Shown here piece after piece: positions 24,965-33,361 of a stretch of DNA of 37,377 nt; the stretch's first letter is position 1, and each line of letters starts with the position of its first letter. This DNA is from an uncultured Spirochaetaceae bacterium (GTDB lineage Bacteria > Spirochaetota > Spirochaetia > Sphaerochaetales > Sphaerochaetaceae), in contig CALXLB010000048.1 of the NCBI GenBank assembly GCA_944389085.1, forward strand, positions 1 to 37,377. Reading direction: 5' to 3'. The notes below the pieces were generated by a model, which did no database searches, was not told where the DNA came from, and worked only from the letters and a program-made list of their open reading frames with translations. A program made the translations under genes and the position numbers.

Positions 24965-26204
24965 AGAGATGAAGAAGGAAGGATGGACAATCGTCGTTCC
25001 CAACATGTCTCCTGTACATTTCAATATCATGAAGAGAATCTTCATCAACCATGGCTTCAATGCCCTGCTTCTGGAGAATTCCTCCCCCTCTGTAATCCAG
25101 GAAGGCCTGAGATACGTACATAACGATATGTGCTACCCTTGCCTTCTTGTCATCGGACAGATGATTGATGCAATCCACCGCGGATTGGTCGACAAAGACA
25201 GATGCGCACTCATAATCTCCCAGACAGGGGGCGGCTGCAGAGCTTCCAATTACTACTTCCTGCTCATCAAGGCTCTCGAACGGGCAGGACTGGGAAATAT
25301 TCCTGTCATTTCGGCAAACCTGCAGGGAATGAACTCCAATCCAGGTTTCAAAGTCACATTCCCCATGATAGTCCAGGCCTTCACAGCTCTGGTCTATGGA
25401 GATCTCATAATGCTTCTGTCGAATCAGACAAGGCCATATGAGATAAACAAAGGTGACACAGATGCCCTCATTGATAAATGGACAGAGACTCTCGGCGAGT
25501 GCTATGAGAAGAACAAAGGCTATTTCTGGGGAAATATGAAGAGGAAGCTCAATCAGATTTCCGATGATTTTGCCTCAATCCCTGTCAGAAGGACACCGAA
25601 AGTGAAGGTAGGCGTTGTCGGCGAAATCTACATGAAGTATTCAAAGCTGGGAAACAGCGACCTTCAGGGCTTTCTTGAAAGCGAGGATTGCGAAGTGATG
25701 CTTCCTCCGATGATGGGCTTTGTGCTCTATTGCTTCTCAAATGGTATCAAGGATGAGGAGTATTATGGCGGCAGAATGCGTTATGCATTTGCCATGAAGC
25801 ACATCGGCATGCCGCTTCTCTCAATCGTTGAGAAATGGTCTGAAGATGCTGTCAGACGCCATAAGGAATTCCATCCGGCTGCTACTTTCAAGGAGCTGGA
25901 AGAATATGGAGAACGCTTCATCGACAGAGGCTGCAAGATGGGAGAAGGATGGCTTCTTACAGCAGAGATGGTAGAGCTTATCGAGAAAGGCTATGACAAC
26001 ATTGTCTGCACACAGCCATTCGGATGCCTGCCGAACCATATCTGCGGCAAAGGCATGATCAGACCTCTGAAGGAAGCTTATCCGGACTCAAACATTGTCC
26101 CTATCGATTATGACCCGTCTGCAACGAAGGTCAATCAGGAGAACCGTATCAAGCTCATGCTTGCAGTTGCCAAGGAAAAGCTTGATGCTGAGGCTACAGT
26201 ATAG
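24942..26204 (+). CDS. 2-hydroxyacyl-CoA dehydratase D-component-like protein
   Basis: 420 residues resembling the HgdB-like half that in many anaerobes is fused to the C-terminus of the large activase. Conserved cysteine-containing segments are NDMCYPCLLVIGQ, SQTGGGCRASNYY and the C-terminal QPFGCLPNHICGKG, suitable for binding a [4Fe-4S] cluster. The ATG at 24942 has a purine-rich ribosome site inside the upstream gene and overlaps it by 23 bp, so the two are translationally coupled. Together they form the two-gene version of the roughly 1400-residue fused protein. The 3' end overlaps the convergent TetR gene by 11 bp. Confidence 0.85.
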   Translation: MEKKVFTEEMKKEGWTIVVPNMSPVHFNIMKRIFINHGFNALLLENSSPSVIQEGLRYVHNDMCYPCLLVIGQMIDAIHRGLVDKDRCALIISQTGGGCRASNYYFLLIKALERAGLGNIPVISANLQGMNSNPGFKVTFPMIVQAFTALVYGDLIMLLSNQTRPYEINKGDTDALIDKWTETLGECYEKNKGYFWGNMKRKLNQISDDFASIPVRRTPKVKVGVVGEIYMKYSKLGNSDLQGFLESEDCEVMLPPMMGFVLYCFSNGIKDEEYYGGRMRYAFAMKHIGMPLLSIVEKWSEDAVRRHKEFHPAATFKELEEYGERFIDRGCKMGEGWLLTAEMVELIEKGYDNIVCTQPFGCLPNHICGKGMIRPLKEAYPDSNIVPIDYDPSATKVNQENRIKLMLAVAKEKLDAEATV

Positions 26205-26754
26205 GCTCGATCACAGCCCGGAAATATCTATCAAGACGCTCTGGTGATTCTCTCAGATTATCTCTGATCCACCAGAGCACCATCTCTACAAAACTCCCAG
26301 AGATGTGATTGACAAGAAAATCCTGGGGAATATCATTTCTCCTCTCAATCTGTGTTTTCAGAAGCGAATGAACCAAGCTGTTGAGATTCTCTCTGAAATA
26401 GCTGAGAAATATCTCATTATCTGAGCAGGACAGCAAAGCCAGGATATTGTTGTCATTTTTCTTGAGATGCTGCAGAAGATGGCAGAAGACAGAATCCGGA
26501 ACACTATCATCTGAATATAATCCATGCTCAGGAACACTGGCAGAAGTACTCCTGAAGATATGGGAAAACAATTCCTCGCAAAGGGCTTTGAGCAACGCCT
26601 CTTTCGAAATGAAATGAGCATAGAACGTAGTTCTGCCAACATCTGCCTTGTCTATAATCTCCTGTACGGTAATCCTGCTGAAGCTCTTCTCAGAAAGGAG
26701 GGCTATGAAAGCTTTGAAAATAGCTTTTTGAGTCTTCTGCTGTCGTCTATCCAT
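26194..26754 (-). CDS. TetR/AcrR-family transcriptional regulator
   Basis: 186 residues. The N-terminal helix-turn-helix reads RITVQEIIDKADVGRTTFYAHFISKEALLKAL (about 22-53), the standard TetR DNA-binding region; the C-terminal ligand/dimer domain resembles the Firmicutes-type TetR C-terminal family. The ligand is unknown. It is divergent from the heavy-metal P-type ATPase gene over a 150-bp spacer containing inverted repeats, so that ATPase is the likely target, along with itself. No clear ribosome site; the start at 26754 was chosen by homology of the first helix. Confidence 0.88.
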   Translation of the reverse strand: MDRRQQKTQKAIFKAFIALLSEKSFSRITVQEIIDKADVGRTTFYAHFISKEALLKALCEELFSHIFRSTSASVPEHGLYSDDSVPDSVFCHLLQHLKKNDNNILALLSCSDNEIFLSYFRENLNSLVHSLLKTQIERRNDIPQDFLVNHISGSFVEMVLWWIRDNLRESPERLDRYFRAVIEPIL

Positions 26755-26809
26755 GAAATTCCCGAATAATTTAATGAGATTGTTTCTTATAGAACATTCC
26801 TGTGCACTA

Positions 26810-26827
26810 ATCCATTGTAATATGGAT
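26810..26827. promoter_or_regulatory. Operator candidate between the TetR and P-type ATPase genes
   Basis: ATCCAT-TGTAAT-ATGGAT, a perfect 6-bp inverted repeat with a 6-nt spacer, midway in the divergent spacer. Two shorter related sites, AACA-aac-TGTT (26850-26860) and ACAA-aac-TTGT (26865-26875), lie nearer the ATPase start. All suit a dimeric TetR protein; which one is real cannot be told. Confidence 0.4.
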
Positions 26828-26904
26828 GAAAGCCGATGAAAATATAAAAAACAAACTGTTCATTACAAAACTTGTTGTGCCGATAATATAAAAAGGAAGG
26901 AATT

Positions 26905-28785
26905 ATGCTCAGAAAGCTCAATGATTTTCTTGCTGGATTACCAATGACTGTTGTTTCCGGAATCTTCCTGCTTCTGGATCTGGTACCTCATCTGACAGGC
27001 AGTGACAGCCATTCATTCCTTCCATTTGATCCGGCATGGGTATCTGTCATAATCTCTGGCATTCCCCTGCTCTATCTTGCCATCTGGCGAGTAATCCACA
27101 ATCCCGGAATAAGCAAGATATCCTCTGCACTGCTTATATGCATAGCGATGTTTGCGGCCATTGCAATCGGAGACCTGTTCGCAGCAGGAGAAGTCGTCTT
27201 CATTATGGCAATAGGTGCTCTTCTGGAAGATGCAACTGCAAACAGGGCAAAGAAAGGATTGAGAAAACTCATAAACCTTGCACCAACAACAGGCAGACGC
27301 ATAAAAGACGGAAAAGAAGAAATGATAAATGCAGAGGACATCAGAATAGGTGATATCCTTCGCATACTTCCTGGCGAGACAATACCTGTCGATGGCAGAA
27401 TAATAAAAGGAGACACCTCCGTCGATCAGGCAATCATGACAGGAGAATCCCTTCCCGTCGACAAAACAGAGGGCGATGAAGTCTTCTGCGGTACAGTCAA
27501 CCGTTTTGGTTCCATTGATATCGAAGCGACGAAAGTCGGAGAAGACAGCTCGCTGCAGAAGCTCATACGACTGGTTAAGGAAGCGGATAACAAACAAGCC
27601 CCCATGCAGCGTATCGCTGACAAATGTGCAAGCTATTTTGTCCCTGTCTCCCTTCTTATCGCTATCGTCTCTTATATTGCAACCAGAAACATTGTCACAT
27701 CAGTCACGCTTCTGGTTGTAGTCTGTCCTTGTGCACTGGTGCTGGCAACCCCGACTGCAATCATGGCAGCAATCGGACAGGCAACGAAGCATGGAGTGAT
27801 TATCAAATCAGGAGAAGCCCTGGAAAAGATGGGAAAGGTGGATATTATTGCATTCGACAAAACTGGAACGCTCACCTATGGCTGTCTTTCCATCACCGAT
27901 ATCATCTCTTTCAGGGAGAATCAAAGTGAAAATGAACTGCTCTCAATTGCAGCTTCAGCAGAAGAAAGAAGCGAGCATCCTTTAGGCAAAGCCATCACAG
28001 CTTATGCGAAGGAGAAAGGAATCTCTCTAAAAGAAACTTCTTCATTCACAATGACTGCCGGAAGAGGAATATCAGCCATATTGCAAGGAAAGAAGATCAT
28101 ATGCGGGAATGAGAGATACCTGAACGAAAACGGAATATGCCTGACAGAAAAGGAACAGGAAATTATCGTACACCTGAGACAGGCAGGAAAGGCTTCCATT
28201 CTGATAGCGGATAGTGATGATTGCATTGGTGTGATAGCACTCTCTGACCAGATCAGAGAAGATTCAGTATCTGTAATCTCAGAACTCAGCAGAATGAATA
28301 CTTCAACAGTACTTCTTACAGGGGACAACAGGAACGCCGCTGCATATTTTGCCTCCCTGCTGGGTATATCAGAGTCCAGAGCAGAGCTGTTGCCTGAAGA
28401 GAAAGTCCAGAGCATCCAAGCTTTGCAGAAAGATGGACACAAAGTCTGCATGATCGGAGATGGTGTAAATGATGCTCCTGCTCTGAAAACAGCCGACGTG
28501 AGTGTGGCGATGGGTACCATTGGCAGCGATATAGCAATAGAAGCTGCAGACATAGCACTGATGAGCGATGATATTTCAAAGATTCCGTATCTGAAGCGAT
28601 TATCAAACGCTACAGTCAGTACAATCAAATTAAGCATCACACTCTCAATGTGCATCAATGTTGTGGCCGTAATCCTATCCCTTCTGGAAATCCTCACACC
28701 TACAACTGGCGCACTTGTACATAATGCAGGCTCTTGTTTCGTTGTTCTTCTTGCAGCCCTGCTCTATGACAGGAAGTTCGAATGA
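26905..28785 (+). CDS. Heavy-metal-translocating P-type ATPase (P1B), no N-terminal metal-binding domain
   Basis: 626 residues. A metal-export P1B ATPase: TGES in the actuator domain (TGESLPVDKTEGD), the metal-site motif CPC at 274-276 (VVVCPCALVLATP), the phosphorylation motif DKTGTLT (about 319-325), SEHPLGKA and the hinge GDGVNDAPAL. The last helices contain LVHNAGSCFVVLLAAL; an HN-GS motif here is common in Zn/Cd and Mn-type pumps, so copper is less likely, but the ion is uncertain. There is no CxxC HMA domain at the N-terminus. The ATG at 26905 follows AAGGAAGG, so this gene has a normal ribosome site. Its stop abuts the stop of the convergent barrel-protein gene with no gap. Confidence 0.92.
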   Translation: MLRKLNDFLAGLPMTVVSGIFLLLDLVPHLTGSDSHSFLPFDPAWVSVIISGIPLLYLAIWRVIHNPGISKISSALLICIAMFAAIAIGDLFAAGEVVFIMAIGALLEDATANRAKKGLRKLINLAPTTGRRIKDGKEEMINAEDIRIGDILRILPGETIPVDGRIIKGDTSVDQAIMTGESLPVDKTEGDEVFCGTVNRFGSIDIEATKVGEDSSLQKLIRLVKEADNKQAPMQRIADKCASYFVPVSLLIAIVSYIATRNIVTSVTLLVVVCPCALVLATPTAIMAAIGQATKHGVIIKSGEALEKMGKVDIIAFDKTGTLTYGCLSITDIISFRENQSENELLSIAASAEERSEHPLGKAITAYAKEKGISLKETSSFTMTAGRGISAILQGKKIICGNERYLNENGICLTEKEQEIIVHLRQAGKASILIADSDDCIGVIALSDQIREDSVSVISELSRMNTSTVLLTGDNRNAAAYFASLLGISESRAELLPEEKVQSIQALQKDGHKVCMIGDGVNDAPALKTADVSVAMGTIGSDIAIEAADIALMSDDISKIPYLKRLSNATVSTIKLSITLSMCINVVAVILSLLEILTPTTGALVHNAGSCFVVLLAALLYDRKFE

Positions 28786-30036
28786 TTACAGCAGAAAGCC
28801 GCATCGGACACCGAACCCAAAGCTGTCTGTTCTCGCCAGAAGGGCTGCCTTGAAGCCTCCCGTCATTACTTCCAGCCCTACTTCGGCATCTTCATATGAA
28901 AGAGCCAGTGATAGGTTTTCAGAAAAATCATATGAGACCTCTCCATCCACAACATTCCACCATGAAAAACCTGTGGTTCCTAACATTTCATTTGCAATAA
29001 GCTGGTTTACAATATCATTGATTTCCATCTTCAGATGCCAATTCCCCGCATTCAACACCACAGAAAGAGCAACATCCGGAGGAATAATCATTATGTTGTC
29101 ATAAAACCTTAATCCTGCTGCGATATCGGAGATGGGAAGCTCCAGTCCGATACGTGCAGAAGCAACATCTCTCAAGTCCAATGCAAAGGAAAGGTTCTCA
29201 AGGGGCTTGTACATAATACCGAAGTTGAATCCCATGCCAAGGCCCATATAAACGCTTCCATTCAGGATGAGATTAAGAGGAAGATCCTCAAAGCAGGCAT
29301 TGACGAAATCTGTACCGCTGAAAGGAACAGACAAGAAAAGCGAAGGCGTAACAGCAAAACCTGCAGCAAGCTTGTCAGGAACAATATATCCTGCAATACC
29401 ATGTTCTGAATGAATAACACTATCTATGCCCCTTACAGCAGAAGAAGAAAAGAGTGACTCTGGACCTTCAAGAAGAAGATCAAGCCCGGCATTCCATCCC
29501 GAGCCAGAAGAAACCCTGCCACCATAAATCTTCAGAGAAAGATCGACATCTCCGCTGATCGGCTTCAGATTATCAGGTATCACCCCCTGCTCTATCACAC
29601 TAAGAGCGGCTATAGCTCTGTTATTGTCACCATAGGAAGGGGAAAGAAATCTTGTCCTGAAATAATCCTGCAGCTCAGCTTCATAGAGCTCTGTATTATT
29701 CCCTCTCACAGGAAATGCAGAATCAATTGAAGCAAATTCATTTATCAGTTCCGGATGATTATCCCAGAACTCAATATCCTGAGAAGAAAGATAATCTGCA
29801 ACTATCTTAGCGTTTTCCTTGAATGATGCAGCTGGAGAAGCGAGGAACTTTATTGCCTCAGCATCACTGACAGCTTCAGCCTCAATTCCGAAGGGAGTGA
29901 TTGAATCCACATCGACAAGTCTTCCAGGAGAGGCAAACACCCCGTAATCAACATAATTCTTTATAGGAACAACTCCTGCAAAGAGCGATGAAAAGGCTAC
30001 AAGGCAAACAGCAAAAGCAATAACTCTTCTCTTCAT
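28786..30036 (-). CDS. Outer-membrane beta-barrel protein (predicted)
   Basis: 416 residues with no recognised specific family. The N-terminus is a signal peptide (MKRRVIAFAVCLVAFSSLFAG) and the second half consists of alternating amphipathic strands of 8-12 residues (for example ASARIGLELPISDIAAGLRFY, NWHLKMEINDI, LSLALSYEDAEVGLEV, FKAALLARTDSFGFGVRCGFLL), ending in a hydrophobic residue, as expected for a porin-like barrel. The ATG at 30036 follows GGAGG by 6 nt and shares its A with the stop of the lipoprotein gene; an in-frame GTG one codon upstream is less likely. The pair probably acts together at the outer membrane. Confidence 0.65.
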   Translation of the reverse strand: MKRRVIAFAVCLVAFSSLFAGVVPIKNYVDYGVFASPGRLVDVDSITPFGIEAEAVSDAEAIKFLASPAASFKENAKIVADYLSSQDIEFWDNHPELINEFASIDSAFPVRGNNTELYEAELQDYFRTRFLSPSYGDNNRAIAALSVIEQGVIPDNLKPISGDVDLSLKIYGGRVSSGSGWNAGLDLLLEGPESLFSSSAVRGIDSVIHSEHGIAGYIVPDKLAAGFAVTPSLFLSVPFSGTDFVNACFEDLPLNLILNGSVYMGLGMGFNFGIMYKPLENLSFALDLRDVASARIGLELPISDIAAGLRFYDNIMIIPPDVALSVVLNAGNWHLKMEINDIVNQLIANEMLGTTGFSWWNVVDGEVSYDFSENLSLALSYEDAEVGLEVMTGGFKAALLARTDSFGFGVRCGFLL

Positions 30037-31859
30037 CACACACCTCCATTCTCTGAGACAGGGCGAAGAAGGAAGGAATATTTGTCCAATCCAGGTTCAA
30101 TATACTCTTCAGGTAATTCAAAAATCCCCATTTTTCCTTGATTTCTGAATATTATTTCTGGCAAACCGTCACTGTTTTCCCTAAATGTCCAAGTTGTTTC
30201 TGTTTGCACTTCCCCAACCAATAAGGCACTTGTTGTAACATATGTACAAACACAGTCTTTATAATTTGAATTCGGTTTAATAGTAGAAGATGGATACCAA
30301 TAAGATATAAGACCTTCCATTCCTTTAATAGTTGCCCATTTCTTATAATTCCACATATATGCGCTATTCTCTGAAGCATACTCACCAGGTGATTTCGGGT
30401 TGATATGTGTCTTTATTGTTTCACTACTATCTATAAGCGGCATGATAATATGAGATGTTTTATCCCAATCAAAATCATCTTTTGAAATTGAGACTGTATA
30501 GTGGTAATTACCTCTTGCTGAACCATCAGAAACATCAATCACAAAATTTTTGGGACCATTGATGGGAGAACCATCATATATAGGATTGTCCCAACGATAA
30601 GTTCCCGCAAATGACTTTGTCGTTATATCCTTTTCAAAGTTATAACTGCCGCCTTCTGCTGTCACAAGATCGATGGAAAGCCTGTAGTTTGTATTGCTGT
30701 CCAGATCTGAAAGCTTGACACCAGTTGCAGATAGTTCTCCCTGAGGATTCTTATTGCTTGCAATCTTCGAACCAGAGATATCTGTTATTGTGAGGCTGCT
30801 TTTATTCTTATCGAGTTCAACACCGCTTCCTAGTGTCCATGAAAGAGCCGCTGTCTGGTAATTCTCTTTCACCTCTACTTCTCCAAGCGGCCTTATATAT
30901 TCAACAGACAACCGGCTTCTTGTTTCCTTGTCCGCTTCTGCATACTGAGCAAACGCATAGAAATCACCAGACTGCAAAGGCTCAAGAAAAGATGCAGATA
31001 TCGTTGCTTTGCCATCTTTGATATCTGTGTTTTCCACACTTCTGTATTTGCCGTCAGCAGTTCCTACAGAGACAGACACGGCTTCTTCATTTATACCTGA
31101 AATAATAAAGGATTCATCATCGAGTTCTATCAGGAGATTGGCATCAAAGGTTTTAAGGTCAACTTCTGTCTCAACCGTTTTTGTTTCTGATGAGACAGAA
31201 AGGAGATCGGCATCGCTTACTGTCGCATAAGCATATGTGACAGATATATCATAAACAGCTGTAGGTTCTGTATCGAATGAAACAGACACATCCTCGCCTG
31301 TACCCTTGACTATTTCATAATGTCCACTGTTTCTGGCTCTTGAAACGCTGTTAAGAGAAACAAGATATTTAAAGCCTGCCTCACTCTGAAAGACAACATC
31401 AATACTCGTCTTATCGGAAGAGGGAACGATACTTATTGCAGGTGCATCGGAGTCAAGCGGAGTTGCGGATGGTAATGAATATCCTAAACTTGCAACAGTC
31501 ACAAAGGCTTTGTTCGCACTGTTTTTCGCGTTTACATTTATCGAATACTTTCCGCCAGGGATGAGTCCTGAAAGCGTTACATGATACAAGCCATTGCTGT
31601 AATCAGAGGAAGAGACATCGCTCATAATTTCCGGCAATCCATCTCCTCCCCTGTCTTCCGCACGCACTGAATATTCAGTGGCACCGGAGACGAGAGGAAA
31701 GCTGACTGTTATTGAACGTGTATCATCTGGAGAAGCCTTTACTGATGCTTCTATCGACACATTATCTTCAACAGGTTCTGCAGTGAGTTCTTCCATGGTT
31801 ACCGGAGAACACGAAACAGAAAGAAGCAGAATCACGAGAGCATAAGATAATAGTTTCAT
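30036..31859 (-). CDS. Lipoprotein with fibronectin III-like domains and a distinct C-terminal domain
   Basis: 607 residues from the ATG at 31859. A lipobox LSVSC puts the lipidated Cys at residue 17, so it is a surface or periplasm-facing lipoprotein. Several beta-sandwich modules resembling fibronectin III repeats follow (about 35-135, 140-240, 345-440; e.g. 'TEYSVRAEDRGG', 'LIPGGKYSINVNAKNS', 'LSDLDSNTNYRLSIDLVTAEGG'). The last 165 residues, from about GTYRWDNPIYDG, differ: rich in Trp, Tyr and Asn and encoded by DNA of about 35% GC, against roughly 45% for the rest of the gene. The stop overlaps the barrel-protein start. Function unknown; ligand binding or adhesion is inference. Confidence 0.75.
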   Translation of the reverse strand: MKLLSYALVILLLSVSCSPVTMEELTAEPVEDNVSIEASVKASPDDTRSITVSFPLVSGATEYSVRAEDRGGDGLPEIMSDVSSSDYSNGLYHVTLSGLIPGGKYSINVNAKNSANKAFVTVASLGYSLPSATPLDSDAPAISIVPSSDKTSIDVVFQSEAGFKYLVSLNSVSRARNSGHYEIVKGTGEDVSVSFDTEPTAVYDISVTYAYATVSDADLLSVSSETKTVETEVDLKTFDANLLIELDDESFIISGINEEAVSVSVGTADGKYRSVENTDIKDGKATISASFLEPLQSGDFYAFAQYAEADKETRSRLSVEYIRPLGEVEVKENYQTAALSWTLGSGVELDKNKSSLTITDISGSKIASNKNPQGELSATGVKLSDLDSNTNYRLSIDLVTAEGGSYNFEKDITTKSFAGTYRWDNPIYDGSPINGPKNFVIDVSDGSARGNYHYTVSISKDDFDWDKTSHIIMPLIDSSETIKTHINPKSPGEYASENSAYMWNYKKWATIKGMEGLISYWYPSSTIKPNSNYKDCVCTYVTTSALLVGEVQTETTWTFRENSDGLPEIIFRNQGKMGIFELPEEYIEPGLDKYSFLLRPVSENGGV

Positions 31860-31998
31860 TTGCTTACCTTGTCCCATCAATCTACACACCTAAAGGCAAT
31901 AATGCAAGTTATCTAACAAATATTCTTAATTTTGTTCGATAAATCCATGACAACTACATAAATCTACTTCATCACAACCTTTGATGTTCTTCTGCCGA

Positions 31999-32772
31999 TC
32001 AGAAGGATTGATACTTTCCAAGAAAAGAAAGTATCTCCTGTATGGCCTGCTCCAGACACTTGTCTGTAAAACCATGGTCACCGCCTGGAATCACAACAAG
32101 CCTTGCATTGCTGTAGACATCTCTTGCGCGTTCGGAATATGAAAGCGGAACGATGGAATCACTGTCTCCATGAATGAGAAGAACAGGACCTTTATACTCA
32201 GGTATCACAGAATAGAAGTCATAATCATATATTGCTTCCCCATAACACCTGCCGATGGCATGCCCCATAACAGAATATACAGGCGGAATATCATCTTTAG
32301 TGGGAAACATCTTTCTGACATCATCCACCATCACATATGCAGGATAAAGAAGTATAAGCCCCTTGATACCGAGATCCGGATCAGTTGCAGCGACTGAAGA
32401 GACAACGCCACCCTGACTTGCACCGATCAGGAAGATATTCTCAGAATCAACGAAATCAGAAGTTTTAAGCCAGTTCACCATCGCTTTAAGCTCATCCACT
32501 TCTGAAAAGACCGTCATCTCTGTCATCTTGCCCGTACTTCGGCTTATCTCAGATCCTCCGTGGAAATCGAAAAGCAGAACTACATATCCCTGCTGAACCA
32601 AAGCCTGGGCATAGCTTTGTCCACTGCGATAGGTGTCACCGAAACCATGGGAGACAATAACTGCAGGAACACGTTTATCCAATCCCTGCGGAACATAAAT
32701 CTCATAAAATAAACCGTCAACTATTCCTTCTTCTTTCTTATATTCATACATATCTATATGATATCTCATCAT
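31999..32772 (-). CDS. Alpha/beta hydrolase (esterase-like)
   Basis: 257 residues with no signal peptide, so probably cytoplasmic. The nucleophile elbow is GASQGG (about 117-122), the acid is the Asp in HGDSDSIVPLSY and the catalytic His lies in PGGDHGFTD, all in family order; HGFGDTYRSG near the N-terminus forms the oxyanion-hole region. It resembles feruloyl-esterase-like or BAAT-type small hydrolases; the substrate is unknown. It starts 17 bp after the flavoprotein gene on the same strand and may share its transcript. Two ATGs (32772, 32769) are adjacent, with no clear ribosome site. Confidence 0.85.
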   Translation of the reverse strand: MMRYHIDMYEYKKEEGIVDGLFYEIYVPQGLDKRVPAVIVSHGFGDTYRSGQSYAQALVQQGYVVLLFDFHGGSEISRSTGKMTEMTVFSEVDELKAMVNWLKTSDFVDSENIFLIGASQGGVVSSVAATDPDLGIKGLILLYPAYVMVDDVRKMFPTKDDIPPVYSVMGHAIGRCYGEAIYDYDFYSVIPEYKGPVLLIHGDSDSIVPLSYSERARDVYSNARLVVIPGGDHGFTDKCLEQAIQEILSFLGKYQSF

Positions 32773-32789
32773 CCGTAGGAATATGGAAA

Positions 32790-33293
32790 TTATTTCACGT
32801 GGTCTCTTCGTTCCTTTGCCAGATCTCTATTCTCTTTTCCGGAAATGTGTTCGATTGCCATTTCAAGAACCAGAAGAGGAGCCCATTCATTCTGTATGTA
32901 CTCTCTTTCATATTCAGATGAATTATCTGGAGCATATTTCCTTGCAAGCTTTGTTATCATCATGAGCTTCTCGTCATCATCTTCAACGATTCTGATTCTG
33001 CCGAAGACAATCACACTTCTGTAGTAAGAAGTATATTTCACGGAATCGACAATGTCCTGTGAGACAACACAGAAGGAAGCTTTGGGAGAACGTATGACAG
33101 CATCAACTTTATGTCCTTCCTTTGCTGAATGGAAGTAGATTCTATCCCCATCAAGCGCATAGCTTATGGGAACTGCATACGGGTAGCCCTCATCGCCCTG
33201 AAGTGCAAGCACTCCGGAAGAGCCTTCCCTGAGGATATCAAGGCTGACATCAAGGGGAAGTTCCTGTCCTTTTCTTCTCATTTTCCTGAACAT
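32790..33293 (-). CDS. Pyridoxamine 5'-phosphate oxidase-fold flavoprotein, Nim-like
   Basis: 167 residues with the split-barrel FMN-binding fold. 'YPYAVPISYALDGDRIYFHSAKEGHKVDAV' is the standard Nim/PNPOx-like core, with the His of EGHK at the position that binds cofactor in nitroimidazole-resistance (NimA) proteins; 'SVIVFGRIRIVEDDDEK' is the next strand pair. Real resistance activity cannot be inferred. The promoter appears leaderless: TTGACT, 17 nt, GACATT, 6 nt, ATG at 33293. It is divergent from the flavodoxin-ferredoxin gene and the two share promoter DNA. Confidence 0.85.
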   Translation of the reverse strand: MFRKMRRKGQELPLDVSLDILREGSSGVLALQGDEGYPYAVPISYALDGDRIYFHSAKEGHKVDAVIRSPKASFCVVSQDIVDSVKYTSYYRSVIVFGRIRIVEDDDEKLMMITKLARKYAPDNSSEYEREYIQNEWAPLLVLEMAIEHISGKENRDLAKERRDHVK

Positions 33294-33299
33294 GATACA

Positions 33300-33328
33300 A
33301 ATGTCAGCTAAACATTCCGCATAGTCAA
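33300..33328 (-). promoter_or_regulatory. Leaderless-type promoter of the Nim-like gene
   Basis: Minus strand TTGACT (33328-33323), 17 nt, GACATT (33305-33300), 6 nt to the ATG. The -10 is poor but spacing matches the other leaderless promoters here. Confidence 0.4.
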
Positions 33329-33351
33329 GAATATATGCTTATCATTATAAT
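33322..33351 (+). promoter_or_regulatory. Promoter of the EFR1-like gene
   Basis: TAGTCA (33322-33327), 18 nt, TATAAT (33346-33351), 10 nt to the ATG at 33362. Its -35 occupies almost the same bases as the -35 of the opposing promoter, so the two cannot both be bound at once. Confidence 0.5.
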
Positions 33352-33361
33352 TTCCCTTGCT

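Noticed and set aside
28002..28697. 231-codon minus-strand open frame inside the P-type ATPase
   Set aside because: The ATPase motifs (DKTGTLT, GDGVND) are in the plus frame; this is antisense shadow.
31983..32010. Hairpin CTTCTG/CAGAAG at the end of the alpha/beta hydrolase as a terminator
   Set aside because: The stem includes the stop codon and no T run follows on either strand.
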